Source of the DNA: Thermococcus sp.
Lineage (GTDB): Archaea; Methanobacteriota_B; Thermococci; Thermococcales; Thermococcaceae
Length of the DNA stretch: 7,714 nucleotides
Assembly: GCA_027065835.1 (NCBI GenBank)
Contig: JAMONK010000190.1
Span: forward strand, 1-7,714
Reading direction: 5' to 3'
Positions 4,686-7,714 of the stretch are shown here, one piece after another; the stretch's first letter is position 1, and the number at the start of each line of letters is the position of its first letter. Below the pieces are notes generated by a model. It was given only the letters and a program-made list of their open reading frames with translations. It searched no databases and was not told where the DNA came from. The position numbers and the translations under genes were made by a program.

Positions 4686-5530
4686 AGGTTTACGAGCTCA
4701 GAAACGTTGGCTACAGGTACCCAACCGGTGAGTGGGCCCTAAGGGGCGTGAACATCGAAGTCAGGAAAGGGGAGACCCTCGCGGTAATCGGACCGAACGG
4801 GGCTGGAAAGACGACACTCCTTAAGATAATGGATGCCCTCCTACTGCCAACGGAGGGCGAGGTCCTCTTTGAGGGAAAGCCAGTGACGGAGGAGACGATG
4901 ACCGATAAGGACTTCAGAAAAAAGGTGGGTTTCCTGTTTCAGAGCCCAGACGTTATGCTCTTCAGCGCGACGGTGCTGGACGACGTGGCGTTCGGTCCGA
5001 TCCACATATGGGGAAAAGCAGAGGGGAGTAAAAGAGCGCTTGAGGCCCTGAAGTTCCTCGGGATCGAGGGGCTGGCCGATAGACACCCCTACAACCTCAG
5101 CGGTGGAGAAAAGAAAAAGGCCTCGATAGCCGCGGTGCTGAGCACTGAACCGGAGGTTCTCCTGCTCGATGAACCTACCAGGGACCTCGACCTGAAAAAC
5201 AGGAACTTCGTCCTGGATATGATACACCGATGGAAAGGGGAGGGTCGAACCGTAGTCGTTGTGACCCACGACCTCAGGGTGATCCGGCTCGCCGACAGGG
5301 TTTACGTGATGGACGGCTCGGTGATCTTTGAGGGGAGCCCCCGTGAGCTCTTCCTCAGACCGGAGCTGATAGAGAGGGCCAACCTGGACGCCCCAGAAAT
5401 CATCAAACTCTTCCACGCCCTTGGCATACACGAAGAGGTCCCCATGAGCGTCGAAGAGGCGGCGGAGATACTGATAAAATGGAAAAGAGAGCAATCAACC
5501 TCTAAAAGCAGCACCCTCAAGGAGTTCTAA
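4682..5530 (+). CDS. cbiO: ECF transporter ATPase CbiO
   Basis: This 282-residue protein is the ABC ATPase that powers nickel/cobalt uptake at the inner face of the membrane. All motifs are intact: Walker A GPNGAGKTT (37-45), Q-loop FQSPD (86-90), signature NLSGGEKKK (138-146), Walker B VLLLDEP (159-165) and H-loop THD (195-197). The D-loop reads TRDLD (166-170) instead of the commoner TSxLD. Only one CbiO is encoded, so the transporter probably uses an ATPase homodimer. A C-terminal extension (about 222-282) with EIIKLFHALGI is usual in CbiO. The start is GTG at 4682 in the four-base overlap GTGA with the cbiQ stop; GGAGGTG at 4670-4676 is the ribosome binding site. The last 36 bases overlap the convergent phosphomutase gene. 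Confidence 0.95.
   Translation: MKVYELRNVGYRYPTGEWALRGVNIEVRKGETLAVIGPNGAGKTTLLKIMDALLLPTEGEVLFEGKPVTEETMTDKDFRKKVGFLFQSPDVMLFSATVLDDVAFGPIHIWGKAEGSKRALEALKFLGIEGLADRHPYNLSGGEKKKASIAAVLSTEPEVLLLDEPTRDLDLKNRNFVLDMIHRWKGEGRTVVVVTHDLRVIRLADRVYVMDGSVIFEGSPRELFLRPELIERANLDAPEIIKLFHALGIHEEVPMSVEEAAEILIKWKREQSTSKSSTLKEF
5473..5490 (-). terminator. Possible T-rich terminator of the mannose operon inside cbiO
   Basis: Read on the minus strand just past the phosphomutase stop, the bases are TCTCTTTTCCATTTTATC. Two TTTT runs fit a weak archaeal U-tract terminator. Because the genes overlap, any terminator for the minus-strand operon must lie within the cbiO coding sequence. Confidence 0.35.
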
Positions 5531-6868
5531 GCCCAGCTGAAGATACTCCCGCGCATTCCCTTCTTCCTTCGCCTCGCTGAAAACCCTTATTATCGGCTCC
5601 GTTCCGCTGGCCCTGATGAGAACCCAGCCGTCCGGGAAGAGCACCTTGGTCCCGTCGGTGGTGTCAACGGTGTAGCCTTTCGCTTTGGCAAGCTCGGCGA
5701 CCTTGGCAACTATGGCCTTCCTGTCCCCATCCATCTTCCTCTTCGTCTTGAACTGGTAGTACCTCGGGAGCTCATCAATCAGCTCGCTGAACTTCTTGCC
5801 CGATTTCGCGAAGATCTCGACTATCTTTGCCGTCGTCATCGCGCCGTCCCTTCCGAGGACGAAGTCCGGGAAGATCACTCCGCCGTTCTCCTCTCCCCCT
5901 ATCGTCCCATTGTGCTCAAGGAGAGCCCTCGCAACGATGAGGTCGCCGACTTTGGTTCTCATGACCTCCGCGTTGTTCCTCTTCGCGATGTCGTCGAGCA
6001 GGTTCGACGTTGCCACCGTGGTGACGAGCAGTCCACCACCCTTTTCCCTCAGAACGGCATCGGCAACGAGGGCGAAGGTCCTGTCGCCCTGGATAAAGCG
6101 CCCGTTCTCGTCTATGAAAACCGCCCTGTCTGCGTCCCCATCCTGGGCAACGCCGAAGTCAGCTCCAAGGGCCTTGACAATCTTCATGAAGTCCTTCAAG
6201 TTCTCCTCGTTCGGCTCCGGGTTTCTGGCCGGGAAGTGGCCGTCCGGATGGGCGTTGACGCTGATGACCTTGCAGCCGAGCTCCCTAAGGAGGTAGGGCA
6301 GGGTCAGGGAGCCGGCGCCGTTTGAAGTGTCAACGACGACGAAGGGCCTCCTCTTTTTGATTGCCTCAACGTCCACACGGGCCTTTATTGCCTCGATGTA
6401 GGGCTTGATAACGTCCTCCTCCCTGACCTCGCCTATCTCGTCCCAGCTGGCCCCCTTGAAGTCCTCGTTGAAGAACACATCCTCAACAACGGCCTCACGC
6501 TCCTTCTTCAGCCCCATACCGTTCGGTTCGAGGAGCTTTATGCCGTTGTATTCAGGAGGGTTATGGGAGGCAGTTATAACTGCCCCTCCGTCCGCGTTGA
6601 AGTGATCGGTTGCCCATTGTATCGCCGGAGTGGGGGCGATTCCAACATCCACCACGTTACAGCCGACGCTGAGCAGTCCACTTATTAGAGCGTTTTTAAG
6701 CATCTCCCCGCTGACGCGCGTGTCCCTGCCTATGACGACAAGGGGGCTTTTCCTCCCTTCCCTTCTGAGCATCGTCCCGAAGGCCATACCCATCTTGAGG
6801 GCAAACTCCGGTGTTATCATCTCGTTCGCTATTCCCCTGACACCAAACGTCCCAAACAGTCTTCCCAT
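5495..6868 (-). CDS. Phosphomannomutase/phosphoglucomutase
   Basis: The 457-residue enzyme belongs to the alpha-D-phosphohexomutase superfamily and interconverts the 6- and 1-phosphates of mannose and/or glucose. The four domain markers are present: the N-terminal GTFGVRG (6-12), the catalytic phosphoserine loop TASHNPPEYNG (99-109, Ser101), the metal-binding DGDADR (243-248), the sugar-binding GEENGG (325-330) and the phosphate-binding RASGTEPIIR (419-428). The gene follows the mannose-1-phosphate guanylyltransferase with a gap of 33 bases, which favours mannose-6-phosphate as the main substrate; many archaeal members accept glucose too. On the minus strand GGGGTGA (6880-6874) precedes the ATG at 6868 by five bases; a GTG at 6877 lies inside that site and is rejected as start. 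GlmM-type glucosamine activity cannot be excluded from sequence. Confidence 0.93.
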   Translation of the reverse strand: MGRLFGTFGVRGIANEMITPEFALKMGMAFGTMLRREGRKSPLVVIGRDTRVSGEMLKNALISGLLSVGCNVVDVGIAPTPAIQWATDHFNADGGAVITASHNPPEYNGIKLLEPNGMGLKKEREAVVEDVFFNEDFKGASWDEIGEVREEDVIKPYIEAIKARVDVEAIKKRRPFVVVDTSNGAGSLTLPYLLRELGCKVISVNAHPDGHFPARNPEPNEENLKDFMKIVKALGADFGVAQDGDADRAVFIDENGRFIQGDRTFALVADAVLREKGGGLLVTTVATSNLLDDIAKRNNAEVMRTKVGDLIVARALLEHNGTIGGEENGGVIFPDFVLGRDGAMTTAKIVEIFAKSGKKFSELIDELPRYYQFKTKRKMDGDRKAIVAKVAELAKAKGYTVDTTDGTKVLFPDGWVLIRASGTEPIIRVFSEAKEEGNAREYLQLGLELLEGAAFRG

Positions 6869-6873
6869 TGTCT

Positions 6874-6880
6874 TCACCCC
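6874..6880 (-). promoter_or_regulatory. Ribosome binding site that fixes the phosphomutase start
   Basis: The minus strand reads GGGGTGA followed by AGACA and ATG. The five-base spacing supports ATG at 6868 and argues against the in-frame GTG at 6877-6875, which overlaps the site. Confidence 0.75.
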
Positions 6881-6901
6881 GTATCAGCATGTCGGTAACC
6901 G

Positions 6902-7714
6902 CTACTCTTTGCCGTACCTTCCAAAATCATCCTCAAAGCGGATTATATCGTCCTCACCAAGGTACTCACCTATCTGGGTCTCTATAACCTCAAGGACCAC
7001 CCTCCCCGGGTTCTCAAGACGGTGTTTAACCCCCGCGGGGATGAAGGTGCTCTCTCCCGGTCGTAGGAGTACCTCCCTATCACCGACGAGTACCCTGGCC
7101 GTTCCCCTCACCACGACCCAGTGCTCGCTCCTGTGGTAGTGCATCTGGAGGGAGAGCTTCTTACCCGGAAGGACGGTGAGGCGCTTTATCTTGTAGCGGT
7201 CGTTCTCCTCAAGGACGGTGTAGCTACCCCATGGCCGGTAAGCGGTACGGTGAACCATAACCCGCTCATCGTCCCTTTCCTTGAGAAGCCTGTAGACCTC
7301 CTTGACCCTCTGGCTCTCGCCCCTGTGAGCTATCAGCAGAGCATCGTCGGTGTCGATTATGATTAGGTCCTCCACCCCAACCGTCGCGGTGAGCCTCTCG
7401 GCCATTATGAGGTTGTTCCCCGAGTTGATCCCTATGTGGTAGGCGTTTTTGCCACTCATGCGAATCGCGTTGCCGCTCTCGTCTTTACCCAAGACATCGT
7501 AGATGGCGTCGAAGCTCCCCAGGTCGTTCCAGTAAACGTTGAGCGGAACGACTGCGGCTTTATCGGTCTTCTCCATGACGCCGTAGTCTATGGAAACCTC
7601 CGGGACTTTGATGTACGCATCTTCCACCGTGTCCGCGTCCTCGAAGGCAGCATAGAGCTCGGGTGCGTGTGCCCTTACCTCCTCGATGAAGATATCCGTA
7701 TCAAACGCGAACAT
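6902..7714 (-). CDS. manC: Mannose-1-phosphate guanylyltransferase / mannose-6-phosphate isomerase, C-terminal part
   Basis: This is a gene cut by the window edge; 270 C-terminal residues are visible, and family members are about 460-470 residues, so roughly 190-200 are missing. The MFAFDTDIF at the edge is internal sequence, not a start. The first part is the end of the nucleotidyltransferase domain, which makes GDP-mannose from mannose-1-phosphate and GTP: SIDYGVMEKT (41-50 of the visible part) and VYWNDLGSFDAIYDVL (60-75) are typical. A left-handed beta-helix-like linker follows. The last 115 residues are a cupin-type mannose-6-phosphate isomerase, beginning RPWGSYTVLEE, with metal ligands expected in HYHRSEHW (192-199) and IPAGVKHRLENPG (225-237). 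It precedes the phosphomutase in the same operon, giving all steps from fructose-6-phosphate to GDP-mannose. Its promoter lies outside the window. Confidence 0.93.
   Translation of the reverse strand: MFAFDTDIFIEEVRAHAPELYAAFEDADTVEDAYIKVPEVSIDYGVMEKTDKAAVVPLNVYWNDLGSFDAIYDVLGKDESGNAIRMSGKNAYHIGINSGNNLIMAERLTATVGVEDLIIIDTDDALLIAHRGESQRVKEVYRLLKERDDERVMVHRTAYRPWGSYTVLEENDRYKIKRLTVLPGKKLSLQMHYHRSEHWVVVRGTARVLVGDREVLLRPGESTFIPAGVKHRLENPGRVVLEVIETQIGEYLGEDDIIRFEDDFGRYGKE

Noticed and set aside
4841..5494. A 217-codon minus-strand open frame opposite cbiO
   Set aside because: It lies wholly within an intact ABC ATPase gene and shows no family motif; treated as an antisense shadow.
5796..6325. Plus-strand open frames inside the phosphomutase gene
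   Set aside because: Low-complexity serine/proline-rich translations are typical of reading a conserved gene backwards; no independent start signal.
1..7714. CRISPR array, mobile element, prophage or defence island
   Set aside because: No regularly spaced repeats, transposase or integrase motifs or terminal inverted repeats were seen; nearly all of the window is accounted for by conserved housekeeping and transport genes.

Overview
The window looks like chromosomal DNA from a hyperthermophilic euryarchaeon of the order Thermococcales, most likely a Thermococcus species. This is inferred from archaeal-type translation genes (eL42, eS27, aIF2-alpha, Nop10), TATA/BRE-like promoter boxes, strong GGAGGTGA-type ribosome binding sites, very tight gene packing, K/E/R-rich proteins and fairly high GC by eye. 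No alignment could be run.

Layout. Positions 2-199 hold the 3' end of a membrane protein resembling LysO-type exporters. A 125-base gap then carries a promoter and an unusually long, GC-rich, potentially structured leader. Positions 325-2720 are an information-processing cluster on the + strand: ribosomal proteins eL42 and eS27, then (after its own promoter) initiation factor aIF2-alpha, the H/ACA-RNP protein Nop10 and a PAC2-family proteasome-assembly-chaperone homologue. A T-rich terminator and a 123-base regulatory gap follow. Positions 2844-5530 (+) encode a complete group I ECF-type nickel/cobalt transporter: substrate-binding membrane protein CbiM/NikM, small membrane partner CbiN/NikN (PDGLE-like), coupling protein CbiQ and ATPase CbiO. 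The minus strand from 7714 down to 5495 carries the C-terminal part of a bifunctional mannose-1-phosphate guanylyltransferase/mannose-6-phosphate isomerase, followed by a phosphomannomutase/phosphoglucomutase. Together these convert fructose-6-phosphate to GDP-mannose for glycans and glycolipids. The phosphomutase and cbiO converge and overlap by 36 bases.

How the genes work together. The first cluster makes ribosome parts, delivers initiator tRNA, modifies rRNA and probably helps assemble the proteasome. The second imports the transition metal needed for [NiFe]-hydrogenases or cobalamin. The third makes activated mannose. Within the two + strand operons several stop codons lie inside or beside the next gene's ribosome binding site, which suggests translational coupling.

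I see no CRISPR array, tRNA or rRNA gene, insertion sequence, prophage or defence system. Almost every coding base belongs to a widely conserved family, so I do not think the window holds a new multi-gene system. The most interesting parts are non-coding: a repeated TGGTAACACCAG-like element placed at the same distance downstream of each of two TATA-like boxes before the metal transporter, and a perfect palindrome at the predicted transcription start, plus a potential hairpin leader, before the ribosomal protein operon.
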